Part shown: positions 1 through 8,550 of the stretch, piece after piece | How the letters are laid out: each line of letters starts with the position of its first letter | Position numbering within the stretch: position 1 is the stretch's first letter | Source: Thiobacillaceae bacterium | GTDB lineage: Bacteria; Pseudomonadota; Gammaproteobacteria; Burkholderiales; Thiobacillaceae | Assembly: GCA_024643305.1 (NCBI GenBank) | Contig: JAHENE010000055.1 | Location: 1,309 to 9,858 of the forward strand | Length of the DNA stretch: 8,550 nt | Direction of reading: 5' to 3' | Notes under the pieces: generated by a model | Seen by the model: the letters and a program-made list of their open reading frames with translations, nothing else | The model's database searches: none | Told to the model about the DNA's origin: nothing | Program-made: the position numbers and the translations under genes

Positions 1-1283
<1,283 letters not shown>

Positions 1284-1289
1284 CTGCTG

Positions 1290-1294
1290 CTCCT
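1290..1294 (-). promoter_or_regulatory. Shine-Dalgarno site deciding the TTG start of ftsH
   Basis: AGGAG on the minus strand with a 6-nt spacer to TTG at 1283-1281. The upstream reading frame is closed by TAG at 1295-1293, so no earlier start is possible, and the next downstream codons are already conserved FtsH sequence. This makes TTG the start. Confidence 0.85.
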
Positions 1295-1345
1295 AAGCGG
1301 CCCCATCGAGCCCAATAAGTCCAATTCTAGGCCTGTACCGGCCAT

Positions 1346-1972
1346 CTAGCCAGATTTTAAACCCCTGGCAACCAGAAAGTTTTCCCGGCTTTCATCGCGC
1401 GATGCGTCAGGTTTGCGGATATTCACCTGTCGAAAAGCCTGTCTTGCCTTGCGCACAAAATCCTCGAATCCTGGCCCATGGAATACTTTAACGACAAATG
1501 CGCCTTCCGGCTTCAGCCATTGGACGGCAAAATCCAGCGCCAGTTCTGCCAATTCATAATGTTTGGCCTGGTCTGAATCCTTTACCCCTGACAAGTTGGG
1601 GGCCATATCAGATAAAACAAGGTCTGCTTTTTTGCCGTTCAAAGCCTCTTCCACCAAGGCCAGCCCTTCATCAGTGGTGAAATCCCCCTGTAACAGCACC
1701 GCCCCTGGCACTGGCTCCACCGGCAACAGATCGATACCGATCACCCGCCCTTTGTCGCCTACTTTCTTTGCCGTTACCTGGCACCAGCCGCCCGGCGCTG
1801 CGCCCAGATCGACTACGGTCATACCGGGTTTCAGCAAATGATCCCTTTCATCCAGGCCGATAAGTTTATAAGCCGCGCGTGAGCGATAGCCCTCTTTTTG
1901 GGCCAGCTTGACGAAAGGATCGTGAACATGGCGGTCCAGCCACCAGGCACGGCTTGTTTTGGGGCGTTTCAT
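1346..1972 (-). CDS. rlmE: 23S rRNA 2'-O-methyltransferase RlmE (FtsJ/RrmJ)
   Basis: SAM-dependent enzyme that methylates the ribose 2'-OH of U2552 (E. coli numbering) in the 23S rRNA A-loop, a late step of 50S maturation. The 208-residue length is normal for the family. The SAM-binding motif GAAPGGW is at 57-63. The catalytic tetrad K-D-K-E is complete at K36, D122 (in SDMAPN), K162 (in VKVF) and E197, each two below the E. coli number. The start is ATG; I see no Shine-Dalgarno sequence in front of it. It is divergent from yhbY across 54 bp and precedes ftsH, the same arrangement as in E. coli, where rlmE-ftsH is heat-shock induced. I could not find a sigma32-like promoter in the 54-bp gap. 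Identity is very secure. Confidence 0.97.
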   Translation of the reverse strand: MKRPKTSRAWWLDRHVHDPFVKLAQKEGYRSRAAYKLIGLDERDHLLKPGMTVVDLGAAPGGWCQVTAKKVGDKGRVIGIDLLPVEPVPGAVLLQGDFTTDEGLALVEEALNGKKADLVLSDMAPNLSGVKDSDQAKHYELAELALDFAVQWLKPEGAFVVKVFHGPGFEDFVRKARQAFRQVNIRKPDASRDESRENFLVARGLKSG

Positions 1973-2026
1973 CGGTCAATGACTAGTATTCAGATAAAAT
2001 CCGGTTTCACTAAAGAAAGATGCACC

Positions 2027-2323
2027 ATGATCAAGCTCACTCCCGCCCAGCGGCAATACCTGAAAGGCCTCGCCCATCCGCTTTCCCCAGTGGTGATCAT
2101 TGGGGAAAAAGGCTTGACTGATGCCGTGCTCAAGGAAACCGATGGGGCCTTGAAGGCACACGAACTCATCAAGATCAAGGCCGGTTCGGACGAGAAGGAA
2201 ACCCGAGGGCAGTGGCTTGAACAAATCTGCCAGAGTCTGGGTGCAACCGCCGTACAGCAGATCGGCAAGGTTCTGGTGGTTTACCGACCGGCGGAAAAGC
2301 CGGTCATTCAATTGCCGCGGTAA
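2027..2323 (+). CDS. yhbY: Ribosome assembly RNA-binding protein YhbY (CRM domain)
   Basis: Small CRM-domain protein (98 residues) that associates with pre-50S particles and helps large-subunit assembly. The start MIKLTPAQRQYLKG, the GxxG loop typical of the CRM fold (G26-E-K-G29) and the segment HELIKIK (45-51) are clear family features. The frame is open upstream to an ATG at 1898, but that extension would overlap rlmE and add 43 residues that the family lacks. The ATG at 2027 gives the usual length. The ribosome binding site is weak (purine run AAAGAAAGA just upstream). A TAAAAT hexamer at 1995-2000 could be a -10 box, but no good -35 goes with it. It is the only plus-strand gene here. Its 3' end overlaps the oncoming DUF4149 gene by 16 bp. 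The placing next to rlmE, another 50S maturation factor, matches E. coli. Confidence 0.95.
   Translation: MIKLTPAQRQYLKGLAHPLSPVVIIGEKGLTDAVLKETDGALKAHELIKIKAGSDEKETRGQWLEQICQSLGATAVQQIGKVLVVYRPAEKPVIQLPR
2286..2305. terminator. Hairpin at convergent 3' ends, possible terminator
   Basis: Perfect inverted repeat GACCGGC - GGAAAA - GCCGGTC (7-bp arms, 6-nt loop). It starts 2 nt after the DUF4149 stop on the minus strand and lies within the last codons of yhbY on the plus strand. The position suits a terminator for the greA-DUF4149 transcript. No T-run follows on either strand, so intrinsic termination would be weak. It may instead be an mRNA 3'-end stabiliser, or chance in a GC-rich gene. Confidence 0.35.
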
Positions 2324-2763
2324 CGCCACACCAGGATCAGGCCGAGCACGCTTTCAACCAGATAGACCGCACTGGAAACGCCGTGCCATATGGCAAAGCG
2401 ATCCCGAAACGCGCTTTCCATGACGGCCTGCGGCAGGGCTTGTTGCTTGAGGGCATGTATTACCGGCTGGATACCGAATAGCTGACCTGCAACGAGCAGC
2501 AGCATCGTCAAGACGATCCAGAAATAGGCCTGCTTCAGTGCTTGAAAGCCATATCTGCCCAGGCGATAGATCAGTAGATAGGCGCCAGCCACAATGCCCA
2601 CCCAGGCAATCCATCTAAAGAACTCACCGGCCACATTGCCCGCGAGCTGGCGGTCAGCAATTTCGGCAAAGAGCGTGGGCGCGGCAATGCCGCCAATCGC
2701 CCAAAGCCCGCCCACCCACGTCACCAGCAGTACGGCTGCAAGACTCTCCGCAAAGTTTTTCAT
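2308..2763 (-). CDS. DUF4149 family four-helix membrane protein
   Basis: A 151-residue integral membrane protein of unknown function. Its features fit the DUF4149 / TMEM205-like family: a first helix with TWVGGLW and then GGIAAPTLF (24-32), the pattern AGNVAGEFF (41-49), and a polar RDRFAIWH patch (120-127) before the last helix. Four hydrophobic segments are visible at about 8-29, 50-68, 79-97 and 126-146. There is no signal peptidase site, and the charged patches are short, so most of the protein should sit in the inner membrane. The ATG overlaps the greA stop as ATGA, which suggests translational coupling. The gene ends tail to tail with yhbY, overlapping it by 16 bp. No catalytic or metal-binding motif is visible that would allow a function to be named. 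The family assignment is from remembered patterns, not a search. Confidence 0.85.
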   Translation of the reverse strand: MKNFAESLAAVLLVTWVGGLWAIGGIAAPTLFAEIADRQLAGNVAGEFFRWIAWVGIVAGAYLLIYRLGRYGFQALKQAYFWIVLTMLLLVAGQLFGIQPVIHALKQQALPQAVMESAFRDRFAIWHGVSSAVYLVESVLGLILVWRYRGN

Positions 2764-3236
2764 TTGTACACGATATCGAGAATTTCGTACTGGCGTACGC
2801 CCCCCGGTGCCTGCACATCGGCGGTGTCACCTTCATGCTTGCCGATCAGCGCACGCGCAATCGGCGAGGAAACAGAAATCTTGTTGGCCTTGATGTCGGC
2901 CTCGTCATCGCCCACGATCTGGTAAGTCACGGTATCGCCTGAATCGAGGTCTTCAAGTTCCACGGTTGCGCCAAAGACGATGCGGCCATCAGCATCAACT
3001 GTCTTGGGATCAATGATCTGTGCATTGGACAGCTTGCCTTCAATATCCTGAATGTGCCCCTCGATGAAGCCCTGGCGTTCCTTGGCGGCATCGTATTCGG
3101 CGTTTTCGGACAAATCACCTTGCGCGCGCGCTTCGGCAATCGCCTGGATCACAGCGGGACGCTGCACGCTCTTGAGGTTTTGCAACTCGGCCTTGAGCAT
3201 TTCTGCGCCGTTGACGGTTAGGGGTACCTTGCTCAC
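2760..3236 (-). CDS. greA: Transcription elongation factor GreA
   Basis: Factor that enters the secondary channel of RNA polymerase and stimulates cleavage of the backtracked RNA 3' end, rescuing stalled complexes. The protein has 158 residues, normal for GreA. The N-terminal coiled coil (about 1-75) carries the tip sequence GDLSENAEY, with acidic residues D41 and E44 at the same numbers as E. coli. The C-terminal FKBP-like domain follows (about 80-158, with [14 protein letters not shown] at 120-133). The start is GTG: upstream in frame there is only the carB stop TAA, and AGGA at 3248-3245 stands 8 nt before it. The start lies 12 nt after carB, so greA can be read from the car promoter. Its stop overlaps the next start as ATGA. 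Confidence 0.97.
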   Translation of the reverse strand: MSKVPLTVNGAEMLKAELQNLKSVQRPAVIQAIAEARAQGDLSENAEYDAAKERQGFIEGHIQDIEGKLSNAQIIDPKTVDADGRIVFGATVELEDLDSGDTVTYQIVGDDEADIKANKISVSSPIARALIGKHEGDTADVQAPGGVRQYEILDIVYK

Positions 3237-3244
3237 TGATCTGT

Positions 3245-3248
3245 TCCT
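3245..3248 (-). promoter_or_regulatory. Shine-Dalgarno site of greA (GTG start)
   Basis: AGGA directly after the carB stop codon on the minus strand, 8 nt before the GTG at 3236-3234. An in-frame TAA (the carB stop itself) excludes any longer greA frame. Confidence 0.7.
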
Positions 3249-6200
3249 TTACAGCGTGTTCTTGTGAAGCGCCTGCAAGGGGTAAACCTGCAGCTCTTGT
3301 GAATGCCCCATGCCCACGCAGGCGGCGCGCGCACCAGCCAGCGTGGTGAAGTAAGCAACACGACGTGCAAGGGCCTCGGCGCGAATGGCATATGAGTCCT
3401 TCACTGCACGCTTGTCGTCCACCACGTTGATGATCAGACTGACTTCGTTGTTCTTGATCATGTCGACGATGTTGGGTCGGCCTTCTGTCACCTTGTTGAC
3501 GATGGTCACCGGCGTGCCGGCGTCAAGAATGGCCTGACCGGTGCCGCGCGTGGCCAGCACGGTAAAGCCCAACTCATGGAAGCCCCTGGCCAGTTCTGCC
3601 GCCTGCGGCCTATCCTGGCTACGCACGCTGATGAAAACCTTGCCTTTTGAGGGCAGGGTTTCGCCTGCTCCGATCTGGGATTTGACGAAAGCTTCGGCAA
3701 AAGTTTTGCCCACACCCATGACTTCGCCGGTGGATTTCATTTCCGGCCCCAGCATGGGATCAACACCCTGAAACTTGCGGAAGGGGAAGACCGCTTCCTT
3801 TACCGAGTAATACGGCGGGATGCGCTCAGTTGTCATGTTCTGGCTAGCCAGAGACTGGCCGGCCATGCAGCGCGCCGCAACCTTGGCCAATGGTGCGCCA
3901 ATGGCCTTGGACACAAATGGCACCGTACGCGAGGCGCGCGGGTTTACCTCCAGTACATAAATAGTGTCGCCCTGAATGGCAAATTGCACATTCATCAAAC
4001 CTACGACATTGAGCGCCTTCGCCATTTCCACGGTCTGGCGGCGCAGTTCGTCCTGAGTCGGCTTCGAAAGACTGTAAGGCGGCAGCGAACACGCCGAGTC
4101 GCCCGAGTGCACGCCTGCCTGTTCGATATGCTGCATGATGCCGCCGATCAGCACATCTTTGCCATCCGAAAGCGCATCGACATCAACCTCGATGGCATCA
4201 TCCAGGAAGCGGTCCAGCAGTACCGGTGAATCATTTGAAACCTTCACCGCCTCGGTCATGTAGCGCTTGAGGTCAGCCTCTTCACGCACGATTTCCATGG
4301 CGCGCCCGCCCAGCACATAGGAAGGCCGCACCACCAGCGGGTAGCCGATTTCCTCGGCCAAACGCAGGGCATCTTCGGGATTGCGCGCAGTACGGTTGGG
4401 CGGCTGCCTCAAGCCCAACTCTTGCAGCATTTTCTGGAAGCGCTCACGGTCCTCGGCAGCGTCGATCATGTCCGGTGTGGTGCCAATGATGGGCACGCCG
4501 TTTTTCTCAAGATCACGCGCCAGCTTCAGCGGCGTCTGGCCGCCGTATTGGACAATCACGCCGACCGGCTTCTCCACACGCACGACTTCCAGCACATCTT
4601 CCAGCGTAAGTGGCTCGAAATACAGGCGGTCGGAAGTATCGTAGTCTGTGGAGACTGTTTCCGGGTTGCAATTGACCATGATGGTTTCATAACCGTCTTC
4701 CTTCATGGCGAAGGCAGCGTGAACACAACAATAATCGAATTCGATGCCTTGGCCGATGCGGTTCGGCCCGCCACCCAACACCATGATCTTCTTGTTTCCA
4801 CTGGGGTTGGCTTCGCACTCTTCTTCATAGGTCGAGTACATGTAGGCCGTGGGGGTGGAAAATTCGGCCGCGCAGGTATCCACACGCTTGTAGACGGGAT
4901 GCACGCCCAGCTCGAAGCGGTGCGCGCGCACCGTGTGCTGATCGGTATTCAGCAATTTGGCAAGGCGCTGGTCGGAGAAGCCCATGCGCTTAAGCCGCCA
5001 AAGGCTGTCCTTGTCGAGCTCGGCAAGCTGCTTCAGCTTGAGGCCGTTTTCGGTCTCAACGATCTCCTGGATCATGTGCAGAAACCATGGGTCGATGTGC
5101 GTCAGGTCGTGAATTTCCTTGAGCGACATGCCGATGCGGAAGGCATCGGCCACATACCAGATGCGCTCGGCACCGGGATCACCCAACTCTGCCTCAATGG
5201 TGTCCTTGTCCGTGGTCTTTTCGTCAAACCCATCGGCACCGACTTCCAGGCCACGCAATGCTTTTTGCATCGACTCCTGCAAGGTGCGGCCAATTGCCAT
5301 CACCTCGCCCACGGATTTCATCTGGGTGGTCAGCCGGCTGTTTGCAAGCGGAAACTTTTCGAAGGCAAAGCGCGGAATCTTGGTGACGACATAATCAATG
5401 GACGGTTCGAAAGAAGCCGGCGTCGCGCCACCGGTAATGTCGTTGGCGAGCTCGTCCAGCGTGTAGCCCACCGCGAGCTTGGCTGCCACCTTGGCAATGG
5501 GAAAGCCAGTCGCCTTGGAGGCCAGCGCCGAAGAACGCGACACCCGCGGGTTCATCTCGATCACGACCATGCGGCCATCCGCAGGATTGACGGAGAACTG
5601 CACGTTGGAGCCGCCGGTATCGACGCCAATTTCACGCAGCACTGCCAGCGAAGCGTCGCGCATGATCTGGTATTCCTTGTCGGTCAAGGTCTGCGCCGGC
5701 GCCACGGTGATGGAGTCGCCGGTGTGGACGCCCATGGCATCGAAGTTTTCGATCGAGCAGATGATGATGCAGTTGTCCTTGCAGTCGCGCACCACTTCCA
5801 TCTCGTATTCTTTCCAGCCAATCAGCGATTCCTCGATCAGCAGTTCACTCGTGGGGGATGCCTCCAAGCCGCGCGTGCAAATCTCGACAAACTCTTCCAT
5901 ATGGTAGGCAATGCCGCCACCGGTGCCGCCCATGGTAAAAGACGGGCGAATGATGACCGGAAAACCGAGGCCGGCCTGCACCTGCTTCGCCTCTTCCATG
6001 CTGTGGGCGATGCCGGAACGGGCCGAACCGAGGCCGATCTTGGTCATCGCCTGCTTGAATTTCTCGCGGTCTTCCGCCTTGTCGATGGCTTCCTTCTTGG
6101 CGCCGATCATCTCGACTTCGAATTTCTCCAGCACCCCGTGCTTGGCCAGATCGAGCGCGCAGTTCAGCGCAGTCTGCCCACCCATGGTCGGCAGCAGAGC

Positions 6201-6452
6201 ATCGGGACGTTCTTTTTCGATGATCTTCGCCACCACCTGCCAAGTGATAGGTTCGATATAGGTCACGTCCGCCATATCAGGGTCAGTCATGATGGTCGCC
6301 GGGTTGGAATTGACCAGGATGACCTTGTAGCCCTCTTCCTTCAGCGCCTTGCAGGCCTGCGCGCCGGAGTAATCAAACTCGCACGCCTGCCCGATGATGA
6401 TGGGGCCGGCGCCGATGATGAGAATGCTGTGGATGTCTGTTCTTTTTGGCAT
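3249..6452 (-). CDS. carB: Carbamoyl phosphate synthase large subunit CarB
   Basis: Large subunit of the cytosolic enzyme that makes carbamoyl phosphate from bicarbonate, glutamine-derived ammonia and two ATP, for arginine and pyrimidine synthesis. The 1067 residues match the family (E. coli 1073). The two internally repeated ATP-grasp halves are clear: the carboxyphosphate half (about 1-400, EMNPR at 299-303) and the carbamoyl phosphate half (about 550-930, EVNPR at 835-839). An oligomerisation region lies between them, and an MGS-like allosteric domain forms the end (about 935-1067). Ornithine-site equivalents E777, D785 and E886 are kept. In the nucleotide pocket S942, T968, T971, K987 and N1009 are kept, but the equivalent of E. 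coli K954 is R948. It follows carA by 1 nt (TGA-T-ATG), so translation is probably coupled. greA follows 12 nt later. Confidence 0.99.
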   Translation of the reverse strand: MPKRTDIHSILIIGAGPIIIGQACEFDYSGAQACKALKEEGYKVILVNSNPATIMTDPDMADVTYIEPITWQVVAKIIEKERPDALLPTMGGQTALNCALDLAKHGVLEKFEVEMIGAKKEAIDKAEDREKFKQAMTKIGLGSARSGIAHSMEEAKQVQAGLGFPVIIRPSFTMGGTGGGIAYHMEEFVEICTRGLEASPTSELLIEESLIGWKEYEMEVVRDCKDNCIIICSIENFDAMGVHTGDSITVAPAQTLTDKEYQIMRDASLAVLREIGVDTGGSNVQFSVNPADGRMVVIEMNPRVSRSSALASKATGFPIAKVAAKLAVGYTLDELANDITGGATPASFEPSIDYVVTKIPRFAFEKFPLANSRLTTQMKSVGEVMAIGRTLQESMQKALRGLEVGADGFDEKTTDKDTIEAELGDPGAERIWYVADAFRIGMSLKEIHDLTHIDPWFLHMIQEIVETENGLKLKQLAELDKDSLWRLKRMGFSDQRLAKLLNTDQHTVRAHRFELGVHPVYKRVDTCAAEFSTPTAYMYSTYEEECEANPSGNKKIMVLGGGPNRIGQGIEFDYCCVHAAFAMKEDGYETIMVNCNPETVSTDYDTSDRLYFEPLTLEDVLEVVRVEKPVGVIVQYGGQTPLKLARDLEKNGVPIIGTTPDMIDAAEDRERFQKMLQELGLRQPPNRTARNPEDALRLAEEIGYPLVVRPSYVLGGRAMEIVREEADLKRYMTEAVKVSNDSPVLLDRFLDDAIEVDVDALSDGKDVLIGGIMQHIEQAGVHSGDSACSLPPYSLSKPTQDELRRQTVEMAKALNVVGLMNVQFAIQGDTIYVLEVNPRASRTVPFVSKAIGAPLAKVAARCMAGQSLASQNMTTERIPPYYSVKEAVFPFRKFQGVDPMLGPEMKSTGEVMGVGKTFAEAFVKSQIGAGETLPSKGKVFISVRSQDRPQAAELARGFHELGFTVLATRGTGQAILDAGTPVTIVNKVTEGRPNIVDMIKNNEVSLIINVVDDKRAVKDSYAIRAEALARRVAYFTTLAGARAACVGMGHSQELQVYPLQALHKNTL

Positions 6453-6453
6453 A

Positions 6454-7587
6454 TCAGCTGGACTTCTTTTCCATCATCGACACAAAGCGGTCGAACAAAT
6501 AACTAACGTCGTGCGGGCCGGGGCTTGCTTCCGGGTGGCCCTGGAAGGAAAACGCCGGCGCATCGATACGGGCGATACCCTGCAGGCTGTTGTCGAACAG
6601 CGAGACATGAGTGGGCTTGAGGTTGGCCGGCAGGGTTGCTGCATCTACGGCAAAGCCGTGGTTCTGGCTGGTGATTGCCACCTGCCCCGAATCCAGATCT
6701 TTAACCGGATGGTTGGCGCCGTGGTGGCCGAATTTCATCTTCATGGTCTTGGCGCCTGAAGCCAGCGCCAGCAACTGATGGCCCAGACAAATGCCGAAAG
6801 TAGGGACTTTTTTCTCGACAATTTCACGAATCGCGCTGATGGCGTAGTCGCAAGGCTCCGGATCGCCGGGGCCATTGGAAAGAAACACGCCGTCCGGGTT
6901 CATCGCCAGTACTTCCGCTGCCGCGGTTTTCGCCGGCACCACCGTCAGCCGGCAACCGCGCGAGGCCAGCATGCGCAAAATGTTGCGCTTGACCCCGTAA
7001 TCGTAGGCCACGACATGGAATTTTTCCTGCTCGCGAGGCACATAGCCTGCACCAAGCTTCCATTCGCCTTCGTTCCACTCGTGTTTGTCCCCGCATGTCA
7101 CCACCTGGGCGAGATCCATGCCTGCCAGGCCGGGGAAGGCGCGGGCTTTTTCCAGGGCTTCCGCCTCATCGATGCGCCCGGCCATGATGCAGCCATTCTG
7201 AGCTCCCTTCTCGCGCAGGATACGCGTCAAGCGGCGGGTATCGATGTCGGCGATGGCAACGATGTTCTGGCTAACGAGATAATCGCCCAGCGACTGGCTG
7301 GCGCGGAAATTCGAATGCAGGCGCGGAAGGTCACGCACGACCAGACCGGCAGCGTAGACACGGTCAGCTTCGACGTCCTCTGGGTTCACCCCATAGTTGC
7401 CAATATGCGGGTAAGTCAGGGTGACGATCTGGCGAGTATAGGACGGGTCGGTCAAAATTTCCTGATACCCGGTCAACGCGGTATTAAAGACCACCTCGCC
7501 GGTGGTCACGCCGTCGGCACCGATGGAAAGTCCGCGAAATACCGAGCCGTCGGCAAGCGCAAGAAGGGCAGGCTGGGCCTTAGGCAC
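6454..7587 (-). CDS. carA: Carbamoyl phosphate synthase small (glutaminase) subunit CarA
   Basis: Glutamine amidotransferase subunit that hydrolyses glutamine and passes ammonia through a tunnel to CarB. The N-terminal CarA domain contains [17 protein letters not shown]. The C-terminal class I amidotransferase domain carries the triad Cys267 (GICLGHQ), His351 and Glu353 ([11 protein letters not shown]), two below the E. coli numbers. I place the start at GTG 7587-7585, giving 377 residues ([14 protein letters not shown]...). GGAG lies exactly 6 nt upstream of it. A longer frame from TTG at 7599 would put that GGAG inside the coding sequence and has no Shine-Dalgarno of its own. A sigma70-like promoter lies about 80 bp upstream. 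In E. coli carAB also follows dapB; here a glutaredoxin gene stands between. Identity is certain; the start is the only open point. Confidence 0.98.
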   Translation of the reverse strand: MPKAQPALLALADGSVFRGLSIGADGVTTGEVVFNTALTGYQEILTDPSYTRQIVTLTYPHIGNYGVNPEDVEADRVYAAGLVVRDLPRLHSNFRASQSLGDYLVSQNIVAIADIDTRRLTRILREKGAQNGCIMAGRIDEAEALEKARAFPGLAGMDLAQVVTCGDKHEWNEGEWKLGAGYVPREQEKFHVVAYDYGVKRNILRMLASRGCRLTVVPAKTAAAEVLAMNPDGVFLSNGPGDPEPCDYAISAIREIVEKKVPTFGICLGHQLLALASGAKTMKMKFGHHGANHPVKDLDSGQVAITSQNHGFAVDAATLPANLKPTHVSLFDNSLQGIARIDAPAFSFQGHPEASPGPHDVSYLFDRFVSMMEKKSS

Positions 7588-7593
7588 AGGAAA

Positions 7594-7597
7594 CTCC
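7594..7597 (-). promoter_or_regulatory. Shine-Dalgarno site deciding the GTG start of carA
   Basis: GGAG on the minus strand, 6 nt ahead of GTG at 7587-7585. It overlaps the alternative TTG codon at 7599-7597, which makes that TTG unlikely as a start. Confidence 0.7.
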
Positions 7598-7663
7598 AAA
7601 AATTGCAGGGTGTAAGAGACGGGGCAGGCGCGGTTTTAACGGGTCCGCCCGAATTGAGAGAGA

Positions 7664-7692
7664 ATTATACCGTGCGCGTCATATCACGGCAA
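7664..7692 (-). promoter_or_regulatory. Sigma70-type promoter for carAB (and probably greA)
   Basis: Minus-strand -10 hexamer TATAAT (7669-7664, perfect) and -35 hexamer TTGCCG (7692-7687, 4 of 6 matches) with a 17-nt spacer. It lies in the 133-bp gap between the glutaredoxin stop and carA. The predicted start near 7655-7658 leaves a leader of roughly 70 nt with no clear terminator/antiterminator structure and no ArgR-box-like TGAAT/ATTCA pair. The promoter can serve carA, carB, greA and the DUF4149 gene. The -35 box lies inside a palindrome. Confidence 0.65.
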
Positions 7693-7703
7693 TGTGGCCG
7701 TGA
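7684..7703. promoter_or_regulatory. Palindrome over the car promoter -35 box
   Basis: TCACGGC - AATGTG - GCCGTGA: 7-bp perfect arms with a 6-nt centre, 17 nt after the glutaredoxin stop on the minus strand. It fully covers the -35 hexamer, as an operator would. It could also fold as a hairpin ending the dapB-glutaredoxin transcript, but there is no T-run behind it on the minus strand. I do not recognise it as a known repressor site. Confidence 0.4.
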
Positions 7704-7720
7704 GAATTTCCTTGCTGAAA

Positions 7721-7975
7721 TCAGGGAATTAAATGATCCAGCCCGCCATCCATGTGCAGTTCAGTGAGTTCGGTGAATCCGCCAATGCATTTGTCCTCAA
7801 CCACGATCTGAGGCACAGTGCGCGCGCCGTTGGTGACGATTGAAAATTCCTTCATCGCTTCGCGATCCAGGTCAATGCGAACTTCGTCGTAACCGATGCC
7901 GCGCTTGTCCAGAAACGCCTTGGCCTTGACGCAAATGGGGCAGGTTCCAGTGCTATATACCTTGACTTTGTTCAT
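7721..7975 (-). CDS. Glutaredoxin, GrxC-like, with CPIC active site
   Basis: Small cytosolic thiol-disulfide oxidoreductase (84 residues, the size of E. coli Grx3) that uses glutathione to reduce protein disulfides or mixed disulfides. The thioredoxin fold is shown by beta-strand KVKVYS, active site C12-P-I-C15, the cis-proline motif TVP (53-55) and the glutathione-contact GGF (65-67). A third cysteine is at 63. Classic GrxC has CPYC, so the isoleucine is a variant, and the protein may be a paralogue rather than the main GrxC. The start is ATG, 9 nt after the dapB stop, with no obvious Shine-Dalgarno, so it is probably translated by coupling from dapB. Substrate unknown. I leave the symbol empty because grxC orthology cannot be shown here. 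Confidence 0.9.
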   Translation of the reverse strand: MNKVKVYSTGTCPICVKAKAFLDKRGIGYDEVRIDLDREAMKEFSIVTNGARTVPQIVVEDKCIGGFTELTELHMDGGLDHLIP

Positions 7976-7984
7976 ATGCAGAAC

Positions 7985-8550
<566 letters not shown>

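Noticed and set aside
1301..1306. CCCCAT, resembling a sigma32 -10 element, near ftsH
   Set aside because: It is on the plus strand, pointing away from ftsH, and no CTTGAA-like -35 is placed with it.
1898..2026. Upstream extension of yhbY to ATG 1898
   Set aside because: It would overlap the start of the divergent rlmE gene and add residues absent from the YhbY family; ATG 2027 gives the normal 98 residues.
4422..6506. 694-codon open frame on the plus strand opposite carB
   Set aside because: carB on the other strand is unmistakable over its full length. The antisense product shows no recognisable domain and is low-complexity and His/Arg/Leu-rich, as expected from the antisense of a codon-biased gene.
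7640..7651. Small hairpin CGGG-TCCG-CCCG in the carA leader
   Set aside because: Only 4-bp arms, no T-run and no competing structure visible, so it does not support an attenuator or riboswitch.
6778..7767. 329-codon open frame on the plus strand opposite carA and running into the glutaredoxin gene
   Set aside because: It crosses two well-supported genes and the car promoter gap, has no recognisable motif and no ribosome binding site I can support.

Overview
The window reads as chromosomal housekeeping DNA from a proteobacterium, most likely a betaproteobacterium of the Nitrosomonadales type. That is inferred from the FtsH N-terminus and from the order car – greA – DUF4149 – yhbY / rlmE – ftsH; it was not tested by a search. 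Coding density is very high and composition looks even. I see no mobile elements, tRNA or rRNA genes, CRISPR arrays or other signs of recent transfer. All genes but one lie on the minus strand.

Reading in the direction of transcription (right to left): a dapB gene whose 5' end is outside the window, then a small dithiol glutaredoxin gene 9 nt later. A 133-bp gap follows with a good sigma70-type promoter and a 20-bp palindrome. Next come carA and carB (1 nt apart), greA (12 nt after carB) and a four-helix DUF4149 membrane-protein gene joined to greA by an ATGA overlap. The plus-strand gene yhbY meets this cluster tail to tail with a 16-bp overlap. yhbY diverges from rlmE across 54 bp, and rlmE is followed after 62 nt by ftsH, which runs off the left edge. 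No gene-free stretch exceeds 300 bases.

The genes cover lysine/peptidoglycan precursor synthesis (DapB), thiol redox (glutaredoxin), carbamoyl phosphate for arginine and pyrimidines (CarAB), rescue of stalled RNA polymerase (GreA), 50S subunit maturation (YhbY, RlmE) and membrane proteolysis (FtsH). Two neighbourhoods, dapB–carAB and greA–yhbY/rlmE–ftsH, are also adjacent in Escherichia coli. Here they are fused into one block, with the glutaredoxin and DUF4149 genes as lineage-specific insertions.

I found no evidence of a new multi-gene system. The points worth a second look are small: a palindrome over the car promoter, a 21-codon frame exactly bridging rlmE and ftsH, the CPIC glutaredoxin between dapB and carA, the uncharacterised membrane protein coupled to greA, and a hairpin in the convergent gene overlap. 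Four starts are non-ATG or corrected (ftsH TTG, greA GTG, carA GTG, and a shorter yhbY).
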